A stretch of 64,000 bases of DNA from Rallus limicola (lineage: Eukaryota; Chordata; Aves; Gruiformes; Rallidae). The notes under the pieces are model-generated. The model made no database searches. It saw only the letters and a list, made by a program, of their open reading frames with translations, and had not been told where the DNA came from. The number at the start of each line of letters is the position of its first letter. The first letter of the stretch is position 1. The DNA is taken from NCBI GenBank assembly GCA_022605955.1, contig JAKCOZ010000007.1, forward strand, positions 16,908,001 through 16,972,000, given 5' to 3'. The position numbers and the translations under genes were made by a program. Below, one piece after another: positions 46,441-60,850 of the stretch.

Positions 46441-49400
46441 TTATCATCTCTCCCTCTTACCATCTTCTGATTTTATGGAACCTTGCTTTTTTTGCTTTCC
46501 ACTTAGGTTTGGAGTTTGGGGCCCTAATTCTTCTTTGGATCCATTCTCTCTAACATCAGCCAAGACAATGAATATTGATAGCACTTTAGTGGAGGGGCGC
46601 TCTCTGACTTCCATGGGATCTTTGCCAGAGGACAGACATTACCATTTGACTATTCATCTTCAGATCTGACCAGGGATCTGAAAGTTAGGACGAGTTTTGT
46701 GCAAAGCCTGACACTAACGCAAGACTCCAGGGTGACTGGTCTGGTATAGACCGCCCTGCCAGGATGGCTCCTTTTACCTGGCAGCTAGAAAGCTGTAGTA
46801 GCATGGTGTTTTTATATAGCGGGCATGATACAAAATGAATGTTTCTGTTAGAGCAAACGAATGAATGATAATCCTGGATGCAGAAATATTGGAGCTGGGG
46901 AGCATGCTGTGAAACTGCTCATAAAAGAATATGTTGCAAATGCAAATGGCATCATAGCCTTTCTTTAAAAAAAATGGATTTGGGGCTTCATCTGATTTCA
47001 GATACAGAATATATATCACAGTTTATCCTGTAAAAGCAGCTGCTAAGCCCGGCCACGTGTATACACAGATGCTGATTTTACAACACATGCAGTGATAGGC
47101 ACCTGAGAAAACTGAGATCAGTGAAAAACTGATAATGTGTTCTTGACACCACAGAGTGTGAAAGGAATTTACTGTGAATGGAGATAGTTAAAGTAAAAAT
47201 GTAAGTGAATGCAGGACTCTGAGCTAATAGCCACAGAATCTTCAGCCCTTCATTCCTCCCAAAGTAAGTAGGCAAGGGAGCAACAATGCAATGCTTGCTG
47301 GAGAGCTCATTAGGACTAATGGCATTATGATATCAAGCAGAGCTGAAAGGTGAACTTCAAAAAAGTCAGCAGTGAAGGTGACTGGGAGGTAGCTTTATTG
47401 CCTCGAAGTAGAATGAAACCTGAAAATTCAAAACTGTTCTCAGACAAGAAAACCCTAGGTATTTCCTTTTGAGAAGACAGGAAGCTGTGGTTTCCAAAAT
47501 AAAATGTGTTCTCTGGGATCTCAGCAGTTTGCCTGTATAAGTGAAATAGAGACAAACACTCCAGAAACTGCTGACTGCAGTCTGTTTGACACCTGCCATT
47601 TCTTCAGTGTCCAACCAGCAGCACTAAGGGTGAACAAAAGGCATCCTCATCTACCCCATCCTTCTGTCAACCCAGCAGGACACCAGTGGGTTTCGGTGTG
47701 GAGCTGCCAGGCCTCTGGGCCTCCCAGGTCTAGGATTAGGATAGAGGATGACTGTGGAAGCAGACACCCAATCACCAAAAACATCCTTGGTGAAGGCATC
47801 CAGTCCCCTTGGTGTCACAGGATCTCATGATTTAGGCTCTGAGCTTGGGCTGCTGCAAGTAGCTATGTATCTGGGCAAAAGTAACTGGCAAGCACATTCT
47901 TTCTAGCCTGTCTGCCCTTCAAAGCTTGTCAGACGTTGGTTAAAATATTGCAGGTTGATTTTGATGAACTTGCTGATTATGATGAATAATAGGACAGAGA
48001 TTTTTGCTTGCCAGTTCTGCTTTCCACCTCAGTTTTAAGGCTTTAGGTGTGGTGCTCTGGTAGCTTGGAGGAGTCAGCAAGCAATGAATATTAATGGTGG
48101 TTTTGTTTAGGTTTTATTTAGGATAGGCAAATTCAGGGTAAAAATGGAAGCTTTAATAATATTTAGGAAATCAGAAAACTATTTAAAATAGATTCATGGA
48201 TCTGTGAGTCTAGAGGTTTGCTGTGCCATGAGTTATTCCAGGTAACAACTTCGTCCTTTACAAGTCAACACACCTATACAAAAAACAACTCAAGGCTCAA
48301 CTGAAGAAATACTACAGTTCCTAAAAGATAATTTAAGTACCAGAGTAGCACTGGAATGCTACTGGGTAGGTATTGAAATATCTCTAAACATCCAGGCTTG
48401 AGAATTTATTGGAATTTTTAGTAGCAGGTTTTTGCTAAGAAAGGCAGCAGCAGGTATTAAAGCTGCGACTGTGTTTTTTGTGAGGTGGCTACCTCAACTG
48501 AATTATTAAGGGAATTGGACTCCACAGAAGAATGGAAATTACTTTGGAGTAAAGGTGTTCTAAATGAAGAGGTTTAATTTTAAAGCCTTGAACTGCAGGA
48601 GTAGATTAAGGTCATGTTTGAAAGATTAGATTCTGCTGGCTCAGGTTTGGCTTTGCTTCAAATGACAGACCCAAGAGCGGATAACTTTTAGCTCTCTGGT
48701 CTTGTGTGAGTTCAGACCCAGGGTGATCAACCGTGGCACTCGCCAGGGAAGGGATGGACTGTCCAGCTGGCCTCCAACCCTGGTGAACAGATAATCCCTG
48801 CAGCCAGTCAGTCCTCAATACCAAGACCAACTCAGTTTTTTTAATCAGGCCATTGTTCATAAAATGTTAAATACCTCTGGTGGCACAACAAATGCTATCA
48901 GCTACAGCGTAAGCTGAAAACATGTAAACCAAGCCAAACCTGCACACGCTTAATTTACTGAAAAGAGAACAGACATCAGTCTGTGCTCTCTGCCTGCAGC
49001 CTTTCTCAAGGAGATGACAGAAGGAAATTCACCTTTCCATACTTGCCTACAGCTCCAGGAAGTCAAGCATCAGAGCTTATGTTTTTATTGTCTTCCATAA
49101 ATTCAGAAGATTTTTGAGATGGCTGTGTTTGTATGCATTCACTGGTATTTCCTGATGTTAGGACTTTTTTATCATTTTTGGGCAACAGCTACTGCCATGA
49201 ACTCATCTTTCTTCTTTTAATAATTGTTGATTTTTATTCTGTTGAGCAATGAACTGGCCATTTCAGGTCCTGCTTTTAATACTTCTGATCTGCTCTCCAG
49301 TGACAAGCTATCTCAAATGAAGTTTCTGGGGGGGTTACTTAGTCCCTCATTGTGAAGGAAATATTTTTAGGTCTGAGTTGCTGTTTTGGTTCAAACCCAC

Positions 49401-51329
49401 TTTAATTTGTTTTGTTTTGGTTTTTTTTCCTACCTTGATTACCTGGGTTAATTGACATTGCTCTAACACATGACAACCCCTACAGATAAACAGCTTTCTC
49501 TGAACGATGAAGAAAAACTTGTGTCTCTTTCAACCCTTTTGAATATGTGAAATAACTCACTTGATAGCAGGATTGGATTTTAGGTGCTGAGAATTTGCAC
49601 AGTATACTGCATTTAAAGGGAAGCCATATAGCAACTATTCTTGTTGGGAACACAGAAGGGGGCCTTTCTTGCAGACGCCTGGAAAGCCTTGTGACAAGAA
49701 CACCTATCTGAAAAAAAACAACCCCAGGAAAATCTCTTTCAAGGCTTTGTAGAGTTTTAAGGCAATTTAAGAAAATATAACAAGCATTAGGCACACAGTA
49801 ACAAGCTCCAAATGCCACTAGGGAGTATGTTCAAGGGTTAAATGTGTCTTTCCCCTTACCTTTGAGGTCCTTTGGCAGAACAGGGTAAGGAAGGAGCTGT
49901 GTAAAGGGAAAAGCTTTTCTCTGCTACAGCTATGCTCCATGGGAGAGCTCTGCAGTCATCACCTGCTGGACTGAAATGAAAGAGGTCTCCAGCTTGGGAG
50001 GAGGAGACAAGGGGGCACTTTCCTTCTCAACACATAGCAAACTGTGGGGAAGTACGTACTGGAGTTGAATTTCCTCTGACAATGAGAAGAAGACAGTCAC
50101 ATAGTCAAGAGGATATGATCAGGGTGTGGGAGAACTGCCTGTCTTTTTTTTTTTTTGGACTCTTCAGCTGAAATCCTCTGTGCCTCACTGGTCTGAATTT
50201 AAGAGGGTCTTGAATCTAAGGCAAACATTTCTTTTCAAGAAACAGGGGACAAATAGAGCAAGATTACATGGGAAAGAAAAGAAAATTCCCAAGCACGCTA
50301 TGCTCATGCTTCTTTGATCCCTAGCACGCCTCTGCAGCGCATCCCAGTGCAGCCACACTTCTCTGTTCATCCACAAAGTTACTCTGTGTCCTTCCCACAG
50401 TCTCCTCCTTCACACTTCGCTTGCTGGAGATGCTGATGCAACACAGCAGGCATCAGCATGGGTACCTCTGTGCCCAGCTCTGAATTTAGGAGGTGGTAAT
50501 AAGGATATACAGGTCCTGTAGCATCCTTAATCAAGCCAAGATTTAGCCAAAAGCCAAGCAAATTGCAGCACTCTCCAGTCACACATGAGGATACACCTGT
50601 GCAGCCAAGTGTGGACAGACTCAGCAGCATGCTGAGTGAGCTAGGTCAGAGCTGTGTCTGAACAATGTGCTCGCTTGCTTCAATGAGAAATGCCTCTTAC
50701 TTGGCCTTGTCAGCGAAGGGCAGAGCAAACTCTGTTGTATCAACCTTGAACTACTCACAAGTCAGTCTCCTGCTGTAGGTTCTGAAGCTCCTGTTCTAGC
50801 AGATGCTGTTTTTTGTGGGGCCAGACATTCAGCCCAGGGAATTCTGTACAACCTTGTAGTTCATGGGTAGACAGAAATCTTACATCATAATTTCTAAAAA
50901 TCAGATGCCACATGCTGTATTCAAAACTATAAATATTTCAATGGGCTCTATATGTAACAGTCTCATGGGATCCTTTCCTTGTGGTATGTAATACACAACT
51001 CTTTTTTTTCTTCAGAACCCAAGGTGATATCTTTAATGCACTATCTCTCAGGATATATGAGATAATGTAACATCATTCAGCCTGTTCAGTAAGAATCAGC
51101 TGGTGAAATACTATTGAAATAAATATTGAACCTAGTTCCTAAATAGTCCATGTCATAAATAAATCAATAATAAAGGAGATATGCTGGACTTCAGGCAAGT
51201 GAATCGATTTTTGTCTTAAAAAATGACAAGTAGTTTGACTTGTGTCTTCTTAATACAGTTTGGAAATCAAACAATATTCCATGATCAATATACACTGTCT
51301 TGGGTTTGTGTGTCCTATGAAACATTTTT
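46441..51329. other. Unique sequence, no gene recognised
   Basis: Nearly 4.9 kb without a recognisable exon, RNA gene or transposon. Homopolymer T-runs occur near 49420 and 50144-50156. Confidence 0.5.
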
Positions 51330-51417
51330 TACTTCCATCTCTTCCCCATCCTGTGGGGGCGAGAGTGAGCAAGTGACTGGTTCATGCTTAGTTGTTGGCT
51401 GGGGCTGAACCACAACA
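51330..51417 (+). mobile_element. Fragment resembling the 3' end of a bird LTR
   Basis: The stretch gtgggggcgagagtgagcaa followed by tgcttagttgttggctgggg and ending ctgaaccacaaca resembles the U5 end of a common bird endogenous-retrovirus LTR, which ends in CA. Only about 90 bases are recognisable and no matching 5' LTR end was found upstream, so the copy is truncated or decayed. No viral gene is present. Confidence 0.4.
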
Positions 51418-53729
51418 TACACATAAATGATGGGGTATCTTTTGCATTTGAATTTGTTGAGTTAATGTTATATCTATTTATAGTATAGATCTACTGTTGG
51501 TGTTAGTAATTGTCTCCAGGTAAGAGTCTCTACAGATACAATAAAGACAGAAGCTCTGTGCACAAATATAAGAATGATTGAAACCTTGATTATATGTAAC
51601 TATTCATGTTCAGCTGGAGAGCTAAGTTCTGACAATTGCTATTAGCTGTAGGACATAGCTAAATTCCGATATATGAAAGCCAGATATAATTATCAAAGTG
51701 CCAACACCATTTTTCCAGTGGAGAGGATATAAGAAAGAAGAACGTGCATTATGTAATGTGGGTTTCTATCATTCTTCGTGACCCGTATCCTCAGGCAGTT
51801 CTGGAAAGAAAGAAAGGTGACTGTATTTCTTTTTCCCTACAAGATAAACAGCATTGAAAAGTATTAGTAAAAAAGCAGGATATACATACGCTAACAGGCT
51901 GAATTGTAAGGCAAAAATCCAACTTAAATGCATTGAGCATCCCTGCTAAGATAACACCAGCAGCCAGCCTGAACCCAACATCTTTGCCCAGTCTGGGCTG
52001 AGGAAGCTGAAGCTTGTTTGGCAGCGCCTGATACTTTGAACCTTGATACATCTTGTCCACTTTCTACAGTCTAAGAGAAAAGCTATTTCAGCAGTAGCAG
52101 CTCTGAAACCTTGTGCTCCTGACACTGGTTCTTTTTTCTACTTCTACTGCAATTAGGGAGAAGACAAAGCAGACTTATTCTTCCCAGGACTGCTGGAGGA
52201 TCAAAGAACCCAGTGGAAACACCTGTAGGGCATGCTGACAGGTGACACATGCCCGATGGCATCCAGAACCAGCTTTGCATTTTTCCCCAGCTCTTTCTTA
52301 TGATTCTAAGAATATTTAAGATCACAAAAAGAATGACAGACCAAAGGCTCTTGAATCAGTGTTTAAGACAACCTTATGCTTCATGATGAATATGAGGACA
52401 CATTCAAACGCTTCCTACAGATTCCTCTAAAGACAAAGACCTCACAGACACTTCTGTGGAAGCAGATGAACGTTTCCCTGTTGGAAACAGGATGCTGTGC
52501 TAGATGGACCATGTGTCTCATCCACCATGGCAGTTTTTCTGTTCTTGTCTCCTCTGGGGATGCTTCAGTAAACTGCATCAGAAATCTGGGGCCAAAATGT
52601 GACAATGACTCCTAAAAAACAATGTTCTGCATAGATATGCTACAGAATTTGCCTGTGGCCAGTAACACTGACCATGTTTCCTTACTTGAAAAAGATGAAT
52701 ACACAAATGTTCTGCTGGTAGAGTCACAGAGAAAGAGGCTGATAGGGCTTGCAGAAGAAACATCCTGAATAGAAGCAGCATGTGTAACATCTAAAGAGAA
52801 GAAAAAAGGAGAATGAGTCTGAGTAGAGTTGAATTAGTAGTGGCAGAAGTTAAAATCTCTATTTTTAAAAAGATGTTAAAATGCTCGAGTGCTTCATGCA
52901 TTTCAGATCTCTTTGATCTGTTTCCTTAGTTGGATTTGAATATGTTTGAGTTAAGTTTCGTTGCCTCTGTTAATAGGGAGATGGTGAAGTCCTATGTTCA
53001 AATCAAATTTTAAATGATTTCTTAAATGGCAGCTGACTGCGAATATAGACTTTGCTTTTCATAGCAACTAACAGTATTTACCCTTTGCAAACAGCCTAGC
53101 CTGATGCTATCTTGAGCTTTATAAAATGGAATCTTTCTACAGGAAAATGAACTCTTTTCACCTCTAAATTTCCCATGTTGTATTTAGAGTCTGCCCTTTC
53201 ACTTTTTGGATATAGAATGCTGCAAGTAATGAAAATCTCTGCTCTTACCCCTCCAGCACTGTTCTGCAATTGAGATAAGTATTTAGGTTCCCTATACAGT
53301 AGCCTATATGTTGTTGACTCACCATTTTTGTCAAATGTCACACTACCTGGTGTTATAGGAACAGCCCCAACTCCTGGATCCACATGGTTGTGGTTTAGCT
53401 ACCATTTAAACCACAGAGAAAACATTCTCTTTCTCCTAGTTAGAAAGCAAAGTTTCAAATTAAGAAAAAATGTGTTTGGAAATGAGGAGGCTTCAATAAA
53501 CATAATAAGCATGAAGGGTACACCTCCTGGTGTTTGAAACAATCTCATGTTTATACATAATAAATACTGGATGCTTTTGTGTTCTAGTCTGGCAATGATA
53601 CACATCCAAAGGTCATGGGCAGTTTGTTTCCTTTGCTCCTTTTTCTGCACACCACCACAGAATATGTTACATACAGGATTTTGGTGTCTCTGAGCACACT
53701 TCTCTGGGTTTTGTACCCTGATCGATGGC
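51418..53729. other. Unique sequence, no gene recognised
   Basis: Nothing recognised. It ends exactly at the start of the LTR at 53730. Confidence 0.5.
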
Positions 53730-54779
53730 TGTTTTGGGTTTGTGTGACAAGTTCTTAGTAGTGGAGGGCTGCAGGGGTGGTTTCTGTGAGAAGCTGCTAG
53801 AAGCTTCCCCTATAATCTGACAGAGCCAATGCCAGCCAGCTCCGAGGCAGACCCACTGCTTGCCAAGGTCAAGCCAATCAGCGATGGTAGTAGTGCTTCT
53901 GAAATAATATATTTAAGGAGGAAAAAAAAAAAGAGCAGCAGTTTTTGGCACCAGAGGGAGGAGTGAGAAGACGTGAAAAATTTTGCAGACAGTGAGGTCA
54001 GTGAAGAAGGAGGGGAGGAAGTGCTCCAGTCATTCGAGCAAAGAGTCTCCTGCAGCCCTGGAGAAGACCATGGTGAAGCAGGTTGTCTCCCTGTAACCTG
54101 CATAAATTACGGGGAGTAGAGATTCCACCTGCAGTCTATGGAGGACCCCACACTGGAGGAGAAAGGAGCCCATGCTGGAGCAGGTTTGCTGCAGGGGGAA
54201 CTTGTAACTCTTGGGGGGAAACCATGCTGGAGCATTCTGGCCTTGCAGGTCTGCACCCCATGGGAGAGACCCAAACTGGAGCAGTTCATGAAGAACTTAA
54301 ATCCCTGTGGGAAGGACTCACATTATAGAAGTTTGTGGAAGACTGTGTCTGTGGGAGGGACCCCACACTGGAGCAGAAGAAGAGTGTGAGGAGTCCTCCC
54401 CCTGAGGAAGAAGGAGCAACCAAGAATGTGTGATGAACTGACTGCAACCTCCATTCCCCATATCCCCTGTGCTGCTCAGGGGGAAGGAGGAGAGAATTTG
54501 GGAGTGAAGTTGAGCCCAGGAAGAAGGGAAGGGTGGGAGAAGGTGCTTTCAGATTTGGTTTTATTTCTCATTATTTTAATTTGCTTGGTAATAAATTAGG
54601 TTTTTTCCTCTAAGTTTAGTTTGTATTGCCCATGATGGTAATTGGTCCAGAGATCTCTCAGTCCTTATCTCAACTCATGAGCCTTTCGTTATATTTTCTT
54701 TACCTGGTCCAGGTAAGGAGGAGAGTGACAGAGCAGCTTTGGCAGGCACCTAGCCTCCAGCAAGGGTCAGCCCACCACA
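53730..54779 (+). mobile_element. Solo LTR of a bird endogenous retrovirus
   Basis: A 1,050 bp unit starts tgttttgggtttgtgtgac and ends ggtcagcccaccaca, with the TG...CA ends of an LTR. A TATA-like box (atatattt) lies at about 53908-53916 and the polyadenylation signal AATAAA at 54590-54595. The middle (about 54135-54380) carries repeated ctggagcag words with spacers of roughly 30-60 bp, a hallmark I associate with an ERVL-like bird LTR family. No clear 5 bp target duplication flanks it (atggc against gtcgt) and no gag, pol or env sequence follows, so it is a solo LTR. Family naming is from memory. Confidence 0.85.
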
Positions 54780-57700
54780 GTCGTACATGGAATAGTGACT
54801 GGGTTATCCAAACATCTTCTCATATGTGAGTGTCGTGTGGGGAAAAAAAGTATATAAGACCTAATTTGTCAATAATGGGGCTCAATGTGCGACAGTTCTG
54901 GAAAACTGGATGTGCCCACAGCAGTAGCTGCTGGTGGTGCTGCCATGCAGGAGGCATCAGCCTATTTGCAGAATAAGCCTCTTGGCAGAATTAACATGTT
55001 CAAAATTTTACTTGGTAACAGAGTGCAACAGCAAACACATCCCTCAATTACATTTATTTTTAGTGAACCCAGTCACACAACTACACAGTGGTCGCGTAGA
55101 ATGTACAGTATTTTGAGTATTACTAGAGGAAATAAAACCCTTTTTCACCATTTACTTTAACATTTCCATGACCTTTTGGTACCCCATCTCAGTCATCTGA
55201 GATTCTCTCCTTGTGTGTGATGAAGTGGCACCATGCCCAGAAAGGCAATAGCTCCTGTTTAGTCTTTTTCTTGCATGTTTTGGAATGACGCCACTAATGA
55301 AGCCTGCTAATTTGCATTTTGATGTTTTTCCTTCCCCCATCCCCTTTTTTATCCCCCTCTTTTCCCCTTCTACTTGTCTTCCTCAGCCCTAGAATTTCAA
55401 GATGGCTTTTCAGGGGGGATGGTTTTCCATGCTTTCATCTCTACCTCCCTCAGCTGCGCTATTGTAAATGGCTTTGTTTTTCTTTAATGGATTTTCTTGT
55501 AGTGGTGAATAATTGTTTGGTTCACTGCTTCGTTTTTCATGCTTCATTTGCCTCATGTTCAAACTTTTGCTTTCCCTTGAGCAATTCACTTTTGTTGCTT
55601 CTGCTTTGCTCTGCAGCCTGTGGCTAAGATGAGCGCTCAGCCTGGAGTTCAGGCTGGGGCTTCTCGAGGCAGCAGCTGTGCCTTCCTTTACTTCTGGTTT
55701 GCTGGTTTCTGTAGAATGAAAAGCATCATTTTCCCAGTGGTGTTTTGTACATCTAGCTGGTGAGAAGGAACATGGAGCAGGTGGATTAGCCTGAAGCAGC
55801 TTGGGGGATTGGCAGCTGGCAGCAGCAGAACAGGCAGAAATTTCCTCTCTTTTTTATGAAAGAATCAAATTTGAAATCAAAAGGCAGGTGAGACCTATCT
55901 GCTGATTTGATCCATCTTCAACTTGTCTTTAGACCGTACTTCTTTCAAGTGTTACTCAATACTTACAAGTCCTTTCTAACATAAATGAGCATAAGGAATA
56001 TGTCCTCATAGGCATGACCATATGTGTGGTGATTTCTACTTTAAAATATACTAAAACAGGAAAAAAAAAATCTAAACTTATGCATTAATGTGAATCCTGA
56101 CTTCCTAGATGAACTGAAAGGTTGCATCTAGATGAAGTGGTGGGAACACATTGTGATTCTGGCCTCTTCAAAGTGACCACATCACAGTCGTGGATGGAGG
56201 GAGTTTGCATCTCCAGTCCCTTTGAGACCATGTGCTGGGCACTCCTTCACAGGAAAACCTGGGTGTAGGAGAAGGGATGAGTTTCTTATGCACTTTGGTC
56301 TGATTCAGAGGTAGGGCTGGACTATGTTGTTTTGTGCCTCGGAATATGGTAACATTTCTCTGCCCCAAAATCAAATAGAGCTAAAGACTCCATATTGAAA
56401 TGGATTTGATGGTATTAGAAAGTGAATGTTTGCTCACTTGCCATTAAATACAGACCCGGTATATGCAGCAAGCCACAGACCATTACAAGTTTCTCCTATA
56501 ACCAAAAAGCAGAGGAGAATCAGTGTATATTTGCACCAACAGCATTACCAAGCACAAACATGCTGAGAAGCTCAGTGAAAACACCCTTTGCTGAACTATT
56601 TGCAGTGGTAGAGGACCAAAAGCTCTGTTGGGTATCAGGGATTTCTCATTATTTTTAACATATCCCTTCATTTTGTAGAATAATGTAAAACCCACTCTGT
56701 TTCATACTAAATGGTATCAGGCAAGAAACAAGAGCAAAACTAACACATCAGGAACAGTATTTGTGCAGCTTATTTGGTGCTCTCTTTAAGCCATGTCTAC
56801 AAATATATACGTATTTGGTGATTGTTCATCCAATACAGAAAAAAACCTCTAAATTATTCCATCAGGTGAAGTGGAATTAAACCCATTCATGTTCATATTA
56901 CCAGCAGGACAATGGTGAGGAGTTGGAACCTGGCCAGTCCATCTTTGAAGGTTGTGCATTTTAGGTGAAAAGTGTTTCATTTCACTAAGGGTAGGCAATG
57001 TTGACCAAGCACAGGATGTGATGCCTTCTCTAAAATATAGTATTTTTCTGTGAGGGACACTGGCTACTTCAAGGATTTGGTCAGGTACTACAAAAATGGT
57101 TACAGAGTAATGACCACCTACTTTTGTCCATTCCTCCACAGTGTTTCTTGCAGCAGATTCCAGCTCCAGGGAAGGCACATGGATGTCAAAATTACAGGCA
57201 CATTGTGTATTTCTTCTTTTCCAGATATCATAGCCTAAATCACGTGGTTTAATCACTCTGAAGGGAAATGAAGTAAGACCAACAAGATTCCAGATAGATT
57301 TAAGCAAAACATACCATCTACCTGATTATAATAAAGCACACCAGGTGCCTACTACTTTCCCCTGCTTCATTAGCATAAATGTGACCCCATCAGTTTACTG
57401 CATTCTTGTATCTGATCACTGTGCAGCATGGAGTTCCATATTTTTTCATTTGGTGAGAAATACCTTTAATTGAACATTTGAATTAAATAGTAGTATGTAT
57501 ACAACTGAAAAATCCAATATAATGGCATTTGGAAAAGAAGAGATTTCTAATAAACTGAACAGTTGTTGTGATTTAGACTTTCAGATGGTAATGTCTACAT
57601 TTCAAAGTGATGCTTTCGTTGGTTTTACTTCAGATAAAATGTCAAATGAGCTCCCTATGGTAGTATTGTCCCCAGCAAAACACTGTGTTTTAAATCTTTC

Positions 57701-60387
57701 AGGAACAGATGCCTGCAGCCTGGGTTCCACTGAGCTGGTAGATCCAGCAGAGAAGTACGTACAGCTGATGGTGGGATCCCTGGGTATGTTACAGGACTGT
57801 AAACTACTGGGAACTTCAGGATGATGGAACGTAGATGGAAAGAGGAAAGACTAAGTAACTCTCTAGTGCCATTTGCGAAATACATAGTGACTAGAGAATG
57901 GTATGCTCACTTTGTTTCCCAACCCTATCCCCAGACAAGGTCCATATTAAATCGAACAGGTCCAAGGGCCATTTTCAGACACTGAGAACAAGTGCACAGG
58001 TCACATGTTTTCCACCTCCGTCTCCCACCTCAAAACTGAAACAAGGGAACTACAGGGGATCTTCATCTTTATATAAATATGGTGTATCCCATGGTCCGTG
58101 GCACCTTGCAAAGCACTTCATTGTTGTACAGAGACTGCATTTCTAGTGAGACAGAGACTTATGTGGTGGGGGGCATGTAATTAAACTTTACATAGATGGA
58201 GTCTATGCCCTGATGTAGACAAACCCGTATCTCCGTGGCACATTTAAGAGGGTGCTTTAAGTCAGGACAAAGGAAACACTGCGAGACCCAGCTCTGCCAG
58301 TATCTTGTGTCTGTTAGGCCCTTGGTGACAGGCATAACCTTCGGGAAAGTCCTCAGAGATGTCAGAAAGACAGGAGGCTTTGTGAGGAGCTGGAGGAAGT
58401 CTGACTGATGGAAAGGTTGACTTTGTTTTGAGGTCACTACACATTTATGCCAGAAGGATGAGTATATAATATAAAAACTATGAAGAGCCAAGAAATGAGC
58501 CAGTTAAACATAATGACTACAATCCTCCAAAATGCTCATGAGGATTTGTTATTCATATGAAGGTGGCTATTTCTAATGTAGCATTTTTTGGGAAAAGGGA
58601 AGTAGATTAGTAGGGTATTTCATGTTATGGGAAGTTAGCAGTAAACAGCGGAGCCAGCCATAACTTTATTACTGTTTTTGTAATAACAGCTGCTTCTGTT
58701 AACAAAATTTGTTTGTACTTTTTCATTAAAAACTTAGTCAAGGCATTAATAATAAGTAACCTTTTATTAAAGAAAAATAGGACTGCTCACAGAAAAACTG
58801 ATTATCTTCCATAAAATAAAGAGAGAAGGCGGCTGAGGGAACAGATAAGGAATAAGGCAAAAATAAACAAATATCCTTTAAAAAAACCAACAGGAAAATG
58901 CATTATATATATATTGTTCTGGAGAATCCCTAGGTAATAATGGCAATACAACATTAGGCTGGAAGAGGGAAATGATGTGGTGCTCTCCATTGCTGCATAT
59001 AGACAGAGTGATCCTATGTTTCCAAGGGAGGCACAGACATACTGTCTCAGATCTTGTCTCTTTCAGCAAACTGATTGATTTAATTTCAGGCCAGACTGTA
59101 CATCAGTTTAGCTAAACCAGAGTGAAGGTTTGCATCAGCACCCCTTTGTTCTGTTTATCACGAGGTTTTGGAGACACAGCCTAAGTTGATATATAAGCCA
59201 TTTAAGCAAAAATTAGAAAAAACAATTCTGTAACAACTTACTGCCTGTTCAGTAACTTACTGCCCACCTCAACAGCCACTATAGCTCTGCCAGTGCACGC
59301 TCCTGCTGTAACATAGATAACTGTGTACCTGAACTCTGAAACTGAGTCGGCAGAAACAAGCACCCATGTATAAGACCACCTATCTTCAGGGCTTCAGCTC
59401 TTTGGGGTGAGCTTTATTTCTCCCAGGGCATAATGCATAGAATTTAAGGCTAGTGAAAGATTTCCTTTCCAAATTTCCTTTCCTGTTATTTTGTTTGTTG
59501 GTTTTTTGGTTTTGTTTTTTTTCAAATCCTGCTGTTGCAAGTGGAAGGTGAAGGGGAAAAGACGGATGGAAGCAGGAAGAGGGAAGGAAGCCACTCTTGT
59601 GTTTCCCAAAATGAAGCAGCTACACGTCTTTTTGACCTTCATGTGGATTGTACAAAAGAAAGACAAAATTGTCAAGCCCCCCCCCCCCGCCTGTTCAATA
59701 TTGTCAAGGTGGTGGGCCAATTAGTGCTCTATGCTACGTACATAGAATGTTAGGGTTTTATTTAGTCACAAACAGCTTTGCTTCACCTCTGTCGAATGAA
59801 CAGCAATTCAGACTTCTTCAGACTGCACAACCAGCTCTTATTAACAGATTGAAGTATGTGCATTGAGGGGAAAAAAGCTGTAAATGATAAAGAGATGGCC
59901 AGCCCGCTCTCAATCTCTCCCAAATAGCCATCCTCATGTTACAGTTTGAAGCGTCTGCCTGCAAAGTGTCTTCAAAAGGGCTTGGAACTTGCCTCTAAAG
60001 GGTAAAAACTTAAAAGAAGTGATACATCTGCTGTTGCAGGACATTTGAACTGACTGGCTGTACTAGATCCAACAGAATCTTCAGAATATGTCATCATAAA
60101 TAAACAAAAAAAACCTTAAAAGTCCCTGAGAAACAGAAAAATACATCTTTGGAAGCCACAATGTAGGATGGCAAAGTTGCTTTAAGTACTGAGATTTCAT
60201 GACTTCAAAAGTAGTCAGAAACAGGCTGAGGACTTAATTGTTTCAGGGACTTTGAGTAGTCACACTATGAAGCTGCTTTTCAAATTTTTGATCACATCTG
60301 AAATGCAGGGTGCATATTTAGGAGTCACATTTCTCTGAAGAGTGGTAGGGATTTCTTTGCTCAGAAGTATTTGAAAGTGAGGCACAT
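54780..60387. other. Unique sequence between inverted LTRs
   Basis: No viral coding sequence is present between the two LTRs. A 153-codon minus open frame lies at 56849-57307 but begins at TTG, with its first Met about 108 codons in. I do not recognise its product. A C12 run lies at 59677-59688. Confidence 0.5.
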
Positions 60388-60433
60388 TTGAAATTTGTAC
60401 ATAGGAATTTTTGAAATTTGTACATAGGAATTT
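60388..60433 (+). repeat. Perfect 23 bp tandem duplication
   Basis: A 23-base unit beginning ttgaaatttgtacatagg occurs twice head to tail without mismatch (60388-60410 and 60411-60433). Identity suggests a recent event. Confidence 0.92.
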
Positions 60434-60567
60434 TATTATGACTTTATTATAGGCATGTTTTTTGATCGTCGATGAAAAATTATGTCCTCTGTAAGAAAAA
60501 CTCTCCTTGTTTCTCACTTGGAAGCAGCCCAAGTCCACAAAATTTGACAAGAAGGAAATATGAGATA
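60434..60567. other. Short unique spacer
   Basis: Nothing recognised before the CR1 tail. Confidence 0.5.
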
Positions 60568-60850
60568 AATCATAGAATGATAGATTGGATAGGGCTGGAA
60601 GGGACCTTAAAAATTATCAAGTTCCCATCCCCCTACCATGGCCAGGGACACTCTTACTAGGCTGCTCAAGGCCCCATCCAACTCTGCCTTGAACAATATC
60701 AGTGAGGAGTCATCCACCACTTCCCTTGGGCAACATGTGCTAGTGCCTCACCACCCTTGTAGTGAAGAATTTCTTTCTCATATCCTGTCTAAATCTAACC
60801 CCTTCCAATTTAAAACCATCCCCCCTCATCCTATCACTATATGCCCTACC
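60568..60850 (-). mobile_element. CR1 LINE 3' fragment, minus strand
   Basis: The plus strand opens with the reversed CR1 tail (aatcatagaatgatagattg), then ggctggaagggacctt, catggccagggacactctt and gaatttctttctcatatcct, and ends near atcctatcactatatgccct in the reversed ORF2/3' UTR border. It is about 283 bp, 5'-truncated and noncoding. It is close to the inverted LTR at 61861 but not part of it. Confidence 0.93.
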
